Source: JAWOLE01 sp035263845 (GTDB lineage: Bacteria > Acidobacteriota > Thermoanaerobaculia > UBA5066 > Gp7-AA6). Taken from it: a stretch of 64,000 bases of DNA. Shown here piece after piece: positions 25,568-33,554 of the stretch (its first letter is position 1; every line of letters begins with the position of its first letter). A program made the translations under genes and the position numbers. The stretch covers positions 1 through 64,000 of the forward strand of contig DATFQY010000093.1 of NCBI GenBank assembly GCA_035263845.1. The letters are read 5' to 3'. The notes beneath the pieces were generated by a model that searched no databases, was not told where the DNA came from, and saw nothing but the letters and a program-made list of their open reading frames with translations.

Positions 25568-26604
25568 CGCCCGACGTCGCCGACGCGCTGAAGATCGTCG
25601 CGGCCCGGAAGCCGCTTCCGCGTGAGCTCGCGGAGCGGACGTTCCTCGACCTGATGGATGGCAAGGCGACCGAGGCTCAGAAGGGGGCGATCCTGCTCGG
25701 CATCGCCACGCGTGGGGAAACCGCCGAAGAGATCGCCGGAGCGGTGGCCGCTCTGCGGGCGAGGATGCGGCGCGTCCCGACGCGGCGGTCGCCGCTGCTG
25801 GACACATGCGGGCCCGGCGGGATCGGCCGCGACCTTTTCAACATCTCCACCGCGACGGCGATCGTCGCGGCGGGAGCCGGCGCGGCGGTCGCCAAGCACG
25901 GAAACCGGTCGATCTCTTCCCGCGTCGGGTCGGCCGACGTCCTCTCCGCCTGCGGGGTTCCGATCGACCTCGACCCGTCCGCCGCCGGCCGCGTTCTCGA
26001 CGAGGTCGGACTCGTCTTTCTCTTCGCTCCCGCCTTTCACCCCGCGATGAAGGAGCTCGGCACGGTGCGAAGGGAGCTCGGGATCCGGACGATCTTCAAC
26101 GCCCTCGGCCCGCTGGCCAACCCGGCCGGGGCGAGCCGCCAGCTGATCGGCGTCGGCCGGCCGGAGCTGGTGAGGCTCCTCGCCGACGCGCTCGCGTCTC
26201 TCGGCGCGGAGCGCGCGATCGTCTTCCACGTCGCCAACGGCCTCGACGAGCTCGTTCCCGGTGTTCCGGCGGCGGGAGTCGAAGTCCGCGACGGCTGGAC
26301 CCGGCCATGGACGTTCGACCCTACGGTGCTTCGGCAGCGGCCGGTCGGGCTCACGGAGCTCGCGGGGGGAGACGCCGCGCAGAACGCGGGGATGCTGGAG
26401 AGGCTTCTCGACGGCGAAGACGGCGCGCGCCGCGAAACGGTTCTCGCCAACGTCGCGGTCGCCCTGACCCTCGAAGGGAGCGCGGCGAACGTCGCCGAAG
26501 GGTACGAAAGGGCCCGCGCCGCGGTCGACGGCGGCGGGGCGCGCGAAGTCTTCGATCGGATGCGCCGCGAAAGCGCCGCCGCGCGCGGGCCGGAGGCGAG
26601 GTGA
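25564..26604 (+). CDS. trpD: anthranilate phosphoribosyltransferase
   Basis: 346 aa. Joins anthranilate and PRPP. The N-terminal helical domain is followed by the PRPP-binding region FNISTATAIVAAGAGAAVAKHGNRSISSRVGSADVL, and by FNALGPLANPAGASRQLIGV and GLDEL. The usual glycine loop GTGGDG appears altered to GPGGIG (CGPGGIGRD, about residue 83), losing the conserved Asp. The rest is intact. ATG overlaps trpG; TGA overlaps the GTG of trpC. Confidence 0.92.
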   Translation: MTPDVADALKIVAARKPLPRELAERTFLDLMDGKATEAQKGAILLGIATRGETAEEIAGAVAALRARMRRVPTRRSPLLDTCGPGGIGRDLFNISTATAIVAAGAGAAVAKHGNRSISSRVGSADVLSACGVPIDLDPSAAGRVLDEVGLVFLFAPAFHPAMKELGTVRRELGIRTIFNALGPLANPAGASRQLIGVGRPELVRLLADALASLGAERAIVFHVANGLDELVPGVPAAGVEVRDGWTRPWTFDPTVLRQRPVGLTELAGGDAAQNAGMLERLLDGEDGARRETVLANVAVALTLEGSAANVAEGYERARAAVDGGGAREVFDRMRRESAAARGPEAR

Positions 26605-27368
26605 GCGGCATCCTGGAGCGCATCCTCGCGGACAAGCGCGGCAGGATCGAGCGAGGGTTGCCGAAGCCTCCCGCCGGCCAGGCGCTCCCCTCCGACGGCG
26701 CCCGTTTCGTCGCGTCCCTGCGGGAACCGGGCACCCGAATCATCGCGGAGATCAAGCACCGCTCGCCCTCCGCGGGAGAGATCCTCCCCGGCGCCGACGG
26801 CAAGGTCGAGACCCTCGCGCTGGCCTACCGGCGGGGCCACGCCGCCGCGATCTCGGTGGTCACGGAAGAAGACCACTTCGGAGGCAAACCCGAGTGGCTG
26901 CCGAGGGCCAAGAGGATCTCGGGACTCCCCGTGCTGATGAAGGACTTCATCGTCGCGGAGAGCCAGCTCGATTTCGCCCTCTCGCTCGGGGCCGACGCGG
27001 TCCTCCTGATCGTGCGCGCAATGTCCCCGGCGGACCTGGCGGCGCTGGCGAGCGGGGCGAGGGCGCGCGGGCTGGCGACGGTCGTCGAAGCGCACAGCGC
27101 GGACGAGATCGAGAGGGCGGCGGCCGCCGCGCCCGACGTGCTCGGTGTCAACTCCCGGGACCTCTCGAGCTTCTCGACCGACCTCGGGGGCCTCGAAGCG
27201 CTCGCGCCGAAGATCCCGCCCGGCCCCGTGAAGCTCGCCGAGAGCGGCATCGGGAGCCGCGCCGACGTCCTGCGATTGAAGACCGCCGGTTACGAGGCGT
27301 TCCTCGTCGGTGAGACGCTCCTGCGCCACGAGGACCCGGAGCAGGCGCTCCGCGAGCTGAAGGTCTGA
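26601..27368 (+). CDS. trpC: indole-3-glycerol phosphate synthase
   Basis: 255 aa barrel. VSGILERILADKRGRI is the usual N-terminus. Catalytic residues are in IIAEIKHRSPSAG (Glu, Lys), VLMKDFIVAESQ (Lys), VVEAHSADEIERA (Glu), GVNSRDLSSF (Asn) and LAESGIGSRADV (Glu, Ser). GTG start overlapping trpD. It is separate from TrpF here, unlike the E. coli fusion. Confidence 0.95.
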   Translation: MSGILERILADKRGRIERGLPKPPAGQALPSDGARFVASLREPGTRIIAEIKHRSPSAGEILPGADGKVETLALAYRRGHAAAISVVTEEDHFGGKPEWLPRAKRISGLPVLMKDFIVAESQLDFALSLGADAVLLIVRAMSPADLAALASGARARGLATVVEAHSADEIERAAAAAPDVLGVNSRDLSSFSTDLGGLEALAPKIPPGPVKLAESGIGSRADVLRLKTAGYEAFLVGETLLRHEDPEQALRELKV

Positions 27369-27373
27369 ATTCG

Positions 27374-28006
27374 ATGGCCGGGACCCGGGTCAAGATCTGC
27401 GGGCTGACTCGGCCGCGGGACGTCGAGCTCGCCTGCGAGCTCGGGGCCGCCTGGCTCGGCTTCAACTTCGCGGCCGTCTCTCCGCGGCGCGTGACCGTCG
27501 AGGCCGCCCGAGAGCTCGCCAGTCTCGCCCGGCCGGGGACGGTCCGGGTCGGGGTCTTCGTCGAGGAGTCCCGTGACCGGATCCTGGAAGCGATCGAAGG
27601 CGCCCGCCTCGACGCGGTGCAGATCCACCGCCCGCTCCGGGAAAGCGACCTGGACCTGCCGCGCCCGGTTCTCGCGGTCGCGCGGATGCGCAACGGGTCC
27701 CCGGCGCTTCCACCGGCGGATCTGCTCTGCCGATGCCGGCTCGTCCTCCTCGACGCGGAGGCTCCCGGGCAGCCGGGCGGAACCGGCCGGACGCTGGACT
27801 GGGAGGATCTCTCCGGAAGGTCCTGGCCGATCCCGCTGATGCTCGCCGGAGGACTGACGCCCGAAAACGTCGAAGCGGCGATCGGCCGCGCCCGGCCCGC
27901 GGCGGTGGACGTCGCCTCGGGCGTCGAGTCCTCGCCCGGCGTGAAAGACGAGGATCGGATGCGCCGCTTCTTCGAGGCCGTCCGGCGCGCGGACTCCCGG
28001 GCATGA
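27374..28006 (+). CDS. trpF: phosphoribosylanthranilate isomerase
   Basis: 210 aa barrel. The catalytic Cys is in VKICGLTRPRDVE near residue 11, and the general acid Asp in AVDVASGVESSPGVKD near the C-terminus. GVFVEESRDRI and LAGGLTPENVEAAI also match. The ATG lies 5 nt after the trpC stop, the only clear gap between cistrons in the operon. The ATGA overlap with trpB resumes the pattern. Confidence 0.93.
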   Translation: MAGTRVKICGLTRPRDVELACELGAAWLGFNFAAVSPRRVTVEAARELASLARPGTVRVGVFVEESRDRILEAIEGARLDAVQIHRPLRESDLDLPRPVLAVARMRNGSPALPPADLLCRCRLVLLDAEAPGQPGGTGRTLDWEDLSGRSWPIPLMLAGGLTPENVEAAIGRARPAAVDVASGVESSPGVKDEDRMRRFFEAVRRADSRA

Positions 28007-29238
28007 AGAGAACGAAGACGAGAACCTCGCGTCCGGGATACTTCGGTCCCTACGGCGGCCGCTTCGCCCCGGAGACGCTGATGGCGCCGCTGGAGGAGCT
28101 CGAGCGGGCGTGGACCCGGTTCCGGCGCGACCGCGGCTTCCTCGCCGAGCTCGACGGCCTGCTTCGCACCTACGCGGGCCGGCCGACCCCGCTGACGTTC
28201 GCCGAGCGCTTGACCGAGCACGCCGGCGGCGCCCGCATCGCACTCAAGCGCGAGGACCTCCTCCACACAGGCGCGCACAAGCTCAACAACTCCCTGGGCC
28301 AGGTCCTGCTTGCCCGGCGTATGGGCAAGACCCGCGTCGTGGCCGAGACCGGGGCCGGCCAGCACGGCGTGGCCACGGCCGCCGCCGCGGCGCGGCTGGG
28401 CCTTCCGTGCCGCGTCTACATGGGCACGCTCGACATGGAACGCCAGGCGCCCAACGTCTCGCGCATGCGGCTTCTCGGAGCGGAGGTCGCCGCCGTGGAC
28501 TCGGGCTCGCGGACGCTGAAGGACGCGATCAACGAAGCGATGCGCGACTGGACCGAGAACGTCCGCACGACCCACTACGTGCTCGGCTCGGCCCTCGGGC
28601 CGCATCCGTACCCGACGATGGTCCGCGACTTCCAGTCGGTCATCGGCCGGGAGGCCCGCGCGCAGTTCCGACGGCTGGCGGGCCGCGACCCGCACACCGT
28701 CGTCGCCTGCGTGGGCGGAGGCTCCAACGCGATCGGCATCTTCTCGGCGTTCCTCGCGACCCGCGCGAAGCTCGTCGGCGTCGAGGCGGGAGGGCGCTCC
28801 GACTCGCCCGGAGACCACGCCGCGCGGTTCGCCGGAGGATCGGTCGGCGTGCTTCACGGAACCCGCACGATGCTCCTCCAGGACGAGGCGGGCCAGGTCC
28901 TGCCGACGCACTCCGTCTCGGCCGGCCTCGATTATCCCGCCGTCGGGCCCGAGCACGCGCGCCTGGCCGACGCGGGGCGGGTCGAGTACACGAAGGTCCG
29001 CGACGAGGAGGCGCTCGACGCCTTCGAGATCCTTTCGCGGACCGAGGGGATCGTTCCCGCGCTGGAGAGCGCCCATGCGCTGGCCTACACGCTCGGGATC
29101 GCCTCGCGAATGCCGCGAAGAACCTGGATCCTCGTCAACCTCTCCGGCAGGGGAGACAAGGACATGGCCGAGTACGAAAGGATCCGAGGGGAGGAGCAGA
29201 GGAGCCGGGGAGCAGAGGAGAAGCCGACCGTCCGATGA
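28003..29238 (+). CDS. trpB: tryptophan synthase beta chain
   Basis: 411 aa PLP enzyme joining indole and serine. GYFGPYGGRFAPETLM at the N-terminus, PLP-lysine motif KREDLLHTGAHKLNNSLGQ (Lys about residue 92), ETGAGQHGVATAA, VACVGGGSNAIG phosphate loop, LEGVP-like SAGLDYPAVGPEH and the closing LSGRGDKDM. The last 15 or so residues (GEEQRSRGAEEKPTVR) are a low-complexity extension coded by a purine-rich stretch that can pair with the start of trpA. Confidence 0.95.
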   Translation: MKRTKTRTSRPGYFGPYGGRFAPETLMAPLEELERAWTRFRRDRGFLAELDGLLRTYAGRPTPLTFAERLTEHAGGARIALKREDLLHTGAHKLNNSLGQVLLARRMGKTRVVAETGAGQHGVATAAAAARLGLPCRVYMGTLDMERQAPNVSRMRLLGAEVAAVDSGSRTLKDAINEAMRDWTENVRTTHYVLGSALGPHPYPTMVRDFQSVIGREARAQFRRLAGRDPHTVVACVGGGSNAIGIFSAFLATRAKLVGVEAGGRSDSPGDHAARFAGGSVGVLHGTRTMLLQDEAGQVLPTHSVSAGLDYPAVGPEHARLADAGRVEYTKVRDEEALDAFEILSRTEGIVPALESAHALAYTLGIASRMPRRTWILVNLSGRGDKDMAEYERIRGEEQRSRGAEEKPTVR

Positions 29239-29288
29239 GGAACAACCTCTCCTCCTCTCCTCCGCCCCTCCGCTCCTCTCCTCGGCTT
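29185..29288 (+). repeat. long imperfect inverted repeat across the trpB-trpA junction
   Basis: A purine-rich arm (about 29185-29223, GAGGAGCAGAGGAG-like) at the end of trpB is nearly complementary to a pyrimidine-rich arm (about 29246-29288) at the start of trpA. The arms could pair over about 30 bp. The loop of some 20 nt contains the trpB stop and the trpA start. Confidence 0.75.
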
Positions 29289-30092
29289 GCCGCCGTTTTC
29301 GAGAAGGCCAGCGCGGAGAACCGGGCCGCTTTCATCGCCTACCTCACCGCTGGGGATCCTTCCCTGGAGGCGACCGTAGAGATGGCGGAGGCGCTCGAGC
29401 GCGCCGGAGCGGACGTGCTCGAGCTGGGGGTTCCCTTTTCGGACCCGATCGCGGACGGGCCGGTCCTCCAGCGCGCCGCCGAGCGGGCGCTCGCCGCGGG
29501 GGCGACCCTCGACGGCGTTCTCGAGATCGGCGGGCGGATCCGGCGCCGGACGAGCCTGGCGCTGGTCCTCTTCTCCTACGTCAATCCGCTCCTTCGCGGC
29601 GGGATCGAATCGGTCGCCCGCCGGGCCGCGGAGGCGGGCTTCGACGGCGCGCTGATGACCGACCTTCCTCCCGAGGAGGCCGGCGAATACCAGCCGGCCG
29701 TCCGATCGGCAGGGCTGGACACCGTCTTCCTCGTGTCGCCAACCTCCACGGCCGCCCGGATGAAGGCCGCCGCGAGGCTCTCCAGCGGATTCCTCTACGT
29801 GGTTTCTCGTCCCGGGACCACGGGAGCCCGCAACGCGCTGCCGGCGGACCTGCCGGCCACGATCCGGCGCGCCCGAAAGGCCGCGGGGAGCCTGCCAATC
29901 GCCGTCGGCTTCGGGATCGGGACGCCTCCGGCAGCCGGTTCCGCGGCGCGGCTTGCCGACGGCGTGATCGTCGGCTCCGCCCTCGTCGCCGTCGCGGAGG
30001 CCGCGGAAAAGAGGGGCGCAGGCCCGGCTGCGGCAGTTGAGAAGCTCGCGCGGTCGCTTGCCGAGGCCTGCCGGCGGAATTCCACGAGCTGA
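29235..30092 (+). CDS. trpA: tryptophan synthase alpha chain
   Basis: 285 aa barrel releasing indole from indole-glycerol phosphate. AFIAYLTAGDPSLE, the catalytic Glu in LELGVPFSDPIADGP (with the catalytic Asp of the DPIADGP loop), DLPPEEAGEY, LVSPTS and FLYVVSRPGTTG are all present. An unusual Ser/Pro-rich N-terminal extension (about residues 2-18, NNLSSSPPPLRSSPR) comes from the pyrimidine arm of the inverted repeat. A second start closer to the domain is not obvious. It ends the operon. Confidence 0.94.
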   Translation: MRNNLSSSPPPLRSSPRLAAVFEKASAENRAAFIAYLTAGDPSLEATVEMAEALERAGADVLELGVPFSDPIADGPVLQRAAERALAAGATLDGVLEIGGRIRRRTSLALVLFSYVNPLLRGGIESVARRAAEAGFDGALMTDLPPEEAGEYQPAVRSAGLDTVFLVSPTSTAARMKAAARLSSGFLYVVSRPGTTGARNALPADLPATIRRARKAAGSLPIAVGFGIGTPPAAGSAARLADGVIVGSALVAVAEAAEKRGAGPAAAVEKLARSLAEACRRNSTS

Positions 30093-30118
30093 GACCGGCT
30101 TTTCCCAACGAGTTTTCC

Positions 30119-30775
30119 GTGGCCGCCGAAGGGCACTACCTCAAGGTCCTCAACCGGCCCGACCTTTCGGCCGAGCTCCTGCAGGAACTGCTCGCCGACC
30201 GCTCGGCTCGCAAGTACCACACCGTTCGGCGGGCCCTCGCCGGCCATCCCCGAACTCCCCGGCGCGAGGCCCTTTCGCTCGTTGGAACGCTCTACTGGAG
30301 AGACCTCGCCGTCCTTTCCTCGGATGCGCGCGTGCATCCCGAAGTGCGCCGCGCCGCGGACCGCGACCTGGCCCGCCGGCTTCCGGAAATGGCTCTGGCG
30401 GAAAGGGTTGACGTCGCCAGGACTGCCGGGCGGGGGACGCTTCTCCTCCTTCGCTTTGATCCCGAAGCGCGGGTTTTCCAGGCAGTCCTGGACAACCGGC
30501 TGGTGACCGAAACCGACCTCATCCAGGTCGCCGCCAGGCCCGAGACGCCGTCCTCGTCGCTGGAGGCCATCGCGGCTCACCCGCGGTGGGGCCTTCGGCC
30601 GGCGCTTCGGAGCACGCTCCTTCGCAACCGCAAGCTCCCGATCCCGGTGGCCCTGTCCCTCCTCTCCCGCGCGACCTCCGCCGACCTGGCCGGGATTCGG
30701 GAGTCGCCGGCGATCTCTCCCCTCGTCAAAGCCTGCGCGGAAAGAGTTCTTGCGCACCGGCAAAAGGCGACTTAG
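30119..30775 (+). CDS. hypothetical helical-repeat protein
   Basis: 218 aa from a GTG start with a weak ribosome site. It is made of repeated helical modules with a recurring small-residue/Pro pattern (ALAGHPRTPRREALSL, IAAHPRWGLRPAL, LLRNRKLPIPVALSLL), like HEAT/leucine-rich variant repeats. No catalytic motif, no signal peptide. The last 60 residues match the C-terminus of the protein at 31635-32747 (RNRKLPIPVALSLLSR against RNPKVPLAISMPLVKR), so the two are paralogues. It lies 26 nt after trpA and may be read through from the trp operon or belong with the RodZ-like gene downstream. Confidence 0.65.
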   Translation: MAAEGHYLKVLNRPDLSAELLQELLADRSARKYHTVRRALAGHPRTPRREALSLVGTLYWRDLAVLSSDARVHPEVRRAADRDLARRLPEMALAERVDVARTAGRGTLLLLRFDPEARVFQAVLDNRLVTETDLIQVAARPETPSSSLEAIAAHPRWGLRPALRSTLLRNRKLPIPVALSLLSRATSADLAGIRESPAISPLVKACAERVLAHRQKAT

Positions 30776-30811
30776 CATGGGCACGAAAACCCGTCCACTG
30801 GAGAACTCCCG

Positions 30812-31615
30812 ATGATTCCTGGTGCCGACCTCCGGTTCGGCGAAGAACTTCGTCGCGAACGGCTGGCGCGCGAAATCTCGCTGGAAGAGATTTCGGCGGC
30901 GACGAAAATCTCGATGCGCCTCTTGACGGCGCTCGAAGCGAGCGACCTGAAGCGCCTGCCCGCTCCCGCTTTTACGAGAGGTTTCATCCGCTCCTACGCA
31001 CAGCACATCGGCATCGACCCGGAGGAGAAAATCTGCGCGTACCTGGCGGAGCTGAACCGCAACTCCAACGGATCCGCTCCGGTGATCGTCCCCGGCCGCC
31101 GGCGCTTCTGGCGAGGGCGCGGCACCACCGCCGGAATGATCGTCGGCGGAGTCACGGCGCTGCTCCTCGTGCTCGGACTGATCGCGAAGCCCCAGAGGCA
31201 CGGCGCCGTTCGGCTGGACGTGCCGGTGCCCGCGCGCGCGAGCCGGGCCGTCGCGCTGAAGAACGTCACGATCTCGAGCGAGCCCACGCCCGCCGTGCGC
31301 CAGCCCGAGGTCGCTCCCGCCGCGTCCTCGGCCCCGGCTTCCGACGGCGTCGGCGGCGAAGCAGTCGTCTCGCTCGTTCTCGAGTTCGACCAGGATTCCT
31401 GGACGAAGCTCGACACCGCGGAAGGGACCGTCTTCTCCGGCCTGATCCGCCGCGGAGAGGTCAAGCGCTTCGAGTCCCGCGGCGGCTTTCGTCTTACGCT
31501 GGGCAACGCCGGCGGCGTGCGCGCGACCGTCAACGGCCAGGCGGTCCAGTCCCTGGGCCGCGCCGGCCAGGTCGTCCGCGACCTCCCGATTCCTCCGCCC
31601 GCCGCCCGCGGCTGA
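30812..31615 (+). CDS. RodZ-like protein (HTH, membrane helix, C-terminal beta domain)
   Basis: 267 aa. The N-terminal Xre-like HTH (residues 6-85; FGEELRRERLAREISLEEISAATKISMRLLTALE, then RLPAPAFTRGFIRSYAQHIGID) matches the HTH_25 domain of RodZ. One transmembrane helix follows (about 108-130). A periplasmic C-terminal DUF4115 domain (VSLVLEFDQDSWTKLDTAEGTVFSGLIRRGE) completes the RodZ layout. RodZ links MreB to the cell-wall elongation machinery. ATG with GGAG 10 nt upstream. It is flanked by two paralogous repeat proteins. Confidence 0.82.
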   Translation: MIPGADLRFGEELRRERLAREISLEEISAATKISMRLLTALEASDLKRLPAPAFTRGFIRSYAQHIGIDPEEKICAYLAELNRNSNGSAPVIVPGRRRFWRGRGTTAGMIVGGVTALLLVLGLIAKPQRHGAVRLDVPVPARASRAVALKNVTISSEPTPAVRQPEVAPAASSAPASDGVGGEAVVSLVLEFDQDSWTKLDTAEGTVFSGLIRRGEVKRFESRGGFRLTLGNAGGVRATVNGQAVQSLGRAGQVVRDLPIPPPAARG

Positions 31616-31634
31616 GTCGTCCCGGGGGCCTCCC

Positions 31635-32747
31635 TTGGCGATCACCGGACCCGCTCACGTCGAGGACCTGCTCTCCCTTCTCCGCTCGCGCGAGGCCGCC
31701 CACGAGATCCGCGAGTTCGCCGCGCGCGGAGTCCTTCCGCTGGAATCCGACGACCGGATCCGGGCGCTCTTCGCCGTCCTGAAAGATCCCGATCCCGAGA
31801 TCGTGACGTCCGCGCGTTCGACGCTGGCCGAGTTTCCGCCCGACGTCTTCACGGAGTTCCTGCGGGGAGAACGGATCACCGCCGCCGAGATCGAGGCGGT
31901 CTCCACGATGACCGACGACGTCCTCGTCATGGAGCAGGTCGTTGGCCACCGCAACGTTTCCGACGGCACCCTGCTCAAGCTCGCCCGAGTCCTCGGTGGA
32001 ACCGCACAGGATGCTCTCGTCGTCAACCAGGCGCGGCTGCTGGGCAACCCTTCGCTGATCGACGCCCTGTATGCCAATCCCGACCTCTCCGCCGACAACC
32101 GGCGGATGCTCAACGAGCTCCGGGAGGAGTTCTTCGAGAAGGAGCAGCGCCGCCTCGATGCCCGGCGCGCCCGCGAGGCCGCCGAGCTGGAGGCGTCCCA
32201 GCCCGATCCGGAGATCGCCTCGGGTTCCGCCCCGGGAGGCTCCGCGGCGGCAGACCTCGACGACGACTCGGAAGACTCCGAACCGTCCTCGTCTCCTCCG
32301 GTGAGCGAGGCGGATCCCGCGGTGGCCGGCGAGGGCGCGGAGGAGGCCTACCTCCGGATCATGAGGCTGACCGTTCCCGAGCGGGTGAAGCTGGCGCTGC
32401 GGGGCAGCAAGGAGGAGCGGCGTTTCTTAATCGGCGATACGAGCCGGATGGTCGCCATGGCAGTTTTCCGGTCCCGCGGCCTCACCATCACCGAAGTCGA
32501 GAGTTTCTGCTCGATGCGCCATCTCGACGCCGAGGTTTTCCGCGCGATTTCCCGAAAGCGTCAGTGGATCCGCCGACCCGGCATCCTGGGCGCGCTGGTC
32601 CGTAACCCCAAGGTGCCCCTGGCGATCTCGATGCCGCTCGTCAAGCGCGTTTCCATGCGGGAGCTGGTTAGCATTTACAAGGACCGCAACCTTCCGGAGG
32701 CCATCCGGTCCCTGGCCAAGAGGCTCTACCTTCAGAGGCGAAAGTGA
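31635..32747 (+). CDS. hypothetical helical-repeat protein, paralogue of 30119-30775
   Basis: 370 aa from TTG 31635, 19 nt after the RodZ-like gene. The N-terminal half (1-185) has HEAT-like helices (LLRSREAAHEIREFA, LFAVLKDPDPEIVTSARSTL, VVGHRNVSDGTLLKL). An acidic Ser/Asp-rich linker (about 190-235) follows, then a C-terminal helical domain (about 245-370) with RPGILGALVRNPKVPLAISMPLVKRVS. That last part aligns with the end of the smaller protein upstream. No enzyme motif, no signal peptide; probably a cytoplasmic scaffold. Its placement with RodZ suggests an envelope or shape-related partner, which is inference. Confidence 0.65.
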   Translation: MAITGPAHVEDLLSLLRSREAAHEIREFAARGVLPLESDDRIRALFAVLKDPDPEIVTSARSTLAEFPPDVFTEFLRGERITAAEIEAVSTMTDDVLVMEQVVGHRNVSDGTLLKLARVLGGTAQDALVVNQARLLGNPSLIDALYANPDLSADNRRMLNELREEFFEKEQRRLDARRAREAAELEASQPDPEIASGSAPGGSAAADLDDDSEDSEPSSSPPVSEADPAVAGEGAEEAYLRIMRLTVPERVKLALRGSKEERRFLIGDTSRMVAMAVFRSRGLTITEVESFCSMRHLDAEVFRAISRKRQWIRRPGILGALVRNPKVPLAISMPLVKRVSMRELVSIYKDRNLPEAIRSLAKRLYLQRRK

Positions 32748-32772
32748 CTCGGCGTAGCCAAAGCCGCGCCGA

Positions 32773-32812
32773 GTCATCCTGAGCAAAGCGAAGCGAGCAA
32801 AGGATCTACTCC
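32773..32812. repeat. second copy of the dispersed intergenic repeat (single arm)
   Basis: GTCATCCTGAGC...AAAGGATCTACTCC matches one arm of the palindromic repeat at 2087-2172, including the shared ATCTACTCC end. It lies between the helical-repeat protein gene and the J-domain gene. Confidence 0.75.
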
Positions 32813-32918
32813 CCCTCGCCGCGAGGCGTCTTTTCGCCGGTTTCGTCCCACGGAATAGTGCCCATTCCTATGCTAATCTTCCCGGCCAGTTCTCAAAACC
32901 GGGCGAACTCAGAGAGCA

Positions 32919-33554
32919 ATGCCCCGCGACATTGACTATTACGCGCTCCTCGGCGTTGACCGGGAGGCGACGGAGGCGGAAATCCGTGAGCGATTCCGGT
33001 CCCTGGCGCGCGAAACCCATCCGGATCGGGTGCCGAACTGGCGAAGGGAGAAGGCCGAGGCCGACTTCCAGGAGATCGCCCAGGCCGTCAACGTGTTGAC
33101 CAACGCAGACCGCCGCAAGGCGTACGACTACGAGCTCTCGATGGCCAAGGCCGCCGCAGACGCGGGGGAGACTGACAGCGTCGTCGCCGATTACATCTCC
33201 CACGGGATCGCGGCCTACCGGGAGAAGAGGTACGTCGAGGCTGCCGGCAACTTCAGCCTGGCCATCCGGCGAGCCCCGAACGATGCGCGGGCGCACCACT
33301 ACCTGGGGCTCGCCTCGGCCCGTGCCGGGGACGTGCGGGCGGCCATCCGGGCGCTCGAGGCGGCCATCGCCCTGGATCCCAACAATTCGCGGCTCCTTGC
33401 CGACGCCGGGGCCGTCTTCCGGCAGGCGGGGTTGCTGGTCAAGGCCGAAAAGGCATATCAGGAAGCCATGCGCTGGGACCCGACGGCCTCGGATCTGCGC
33501 CGGGCCCTCGAGGAAGTCCGCGAGCAGCGCGCCGGCAAGGAGCGCGCCCTGTGA
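32919..33554 (+). CDS. J-domain protein with TPR repeats
   Basis: 211 aa. Residues 5-75 are a J domain with the HPD tripeptide at 34-36 (RETHPDRVPN) and YALLGVDREATEAEIRERFRSLA, so it should stimulate a DnaK-type ATPase. Residues about 88-200 hold two to three TPR units (AAGNFSLAIRRAPNDARAHHYLG, AIRALEAAIALDPNNSRLLADAGAVF). There is no Gly/Phe or zinc region, so it is not classical DnaJ. Its stop overlaps the GTG of the PP2C phosphatase (GTGA). Confidence 0.82.
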   Translation: MPRDIDYYALLGVDREATEAEIRERFRSLARETHPDRVPNWRREKAEADFQEIAQAVNVLTNADRRKAYDYELSMAKAAADAGETDSVVADYISHGIAAYREKRYVEAAGNFSLAIRRAPNDARAHHYLGLASARAGDVRAAIRALEAAIALDPNNSRLLADAGAVFRQAGLLVKAEKAYQEAMRWDPTASDLRRALEEVREQRAGKERAL

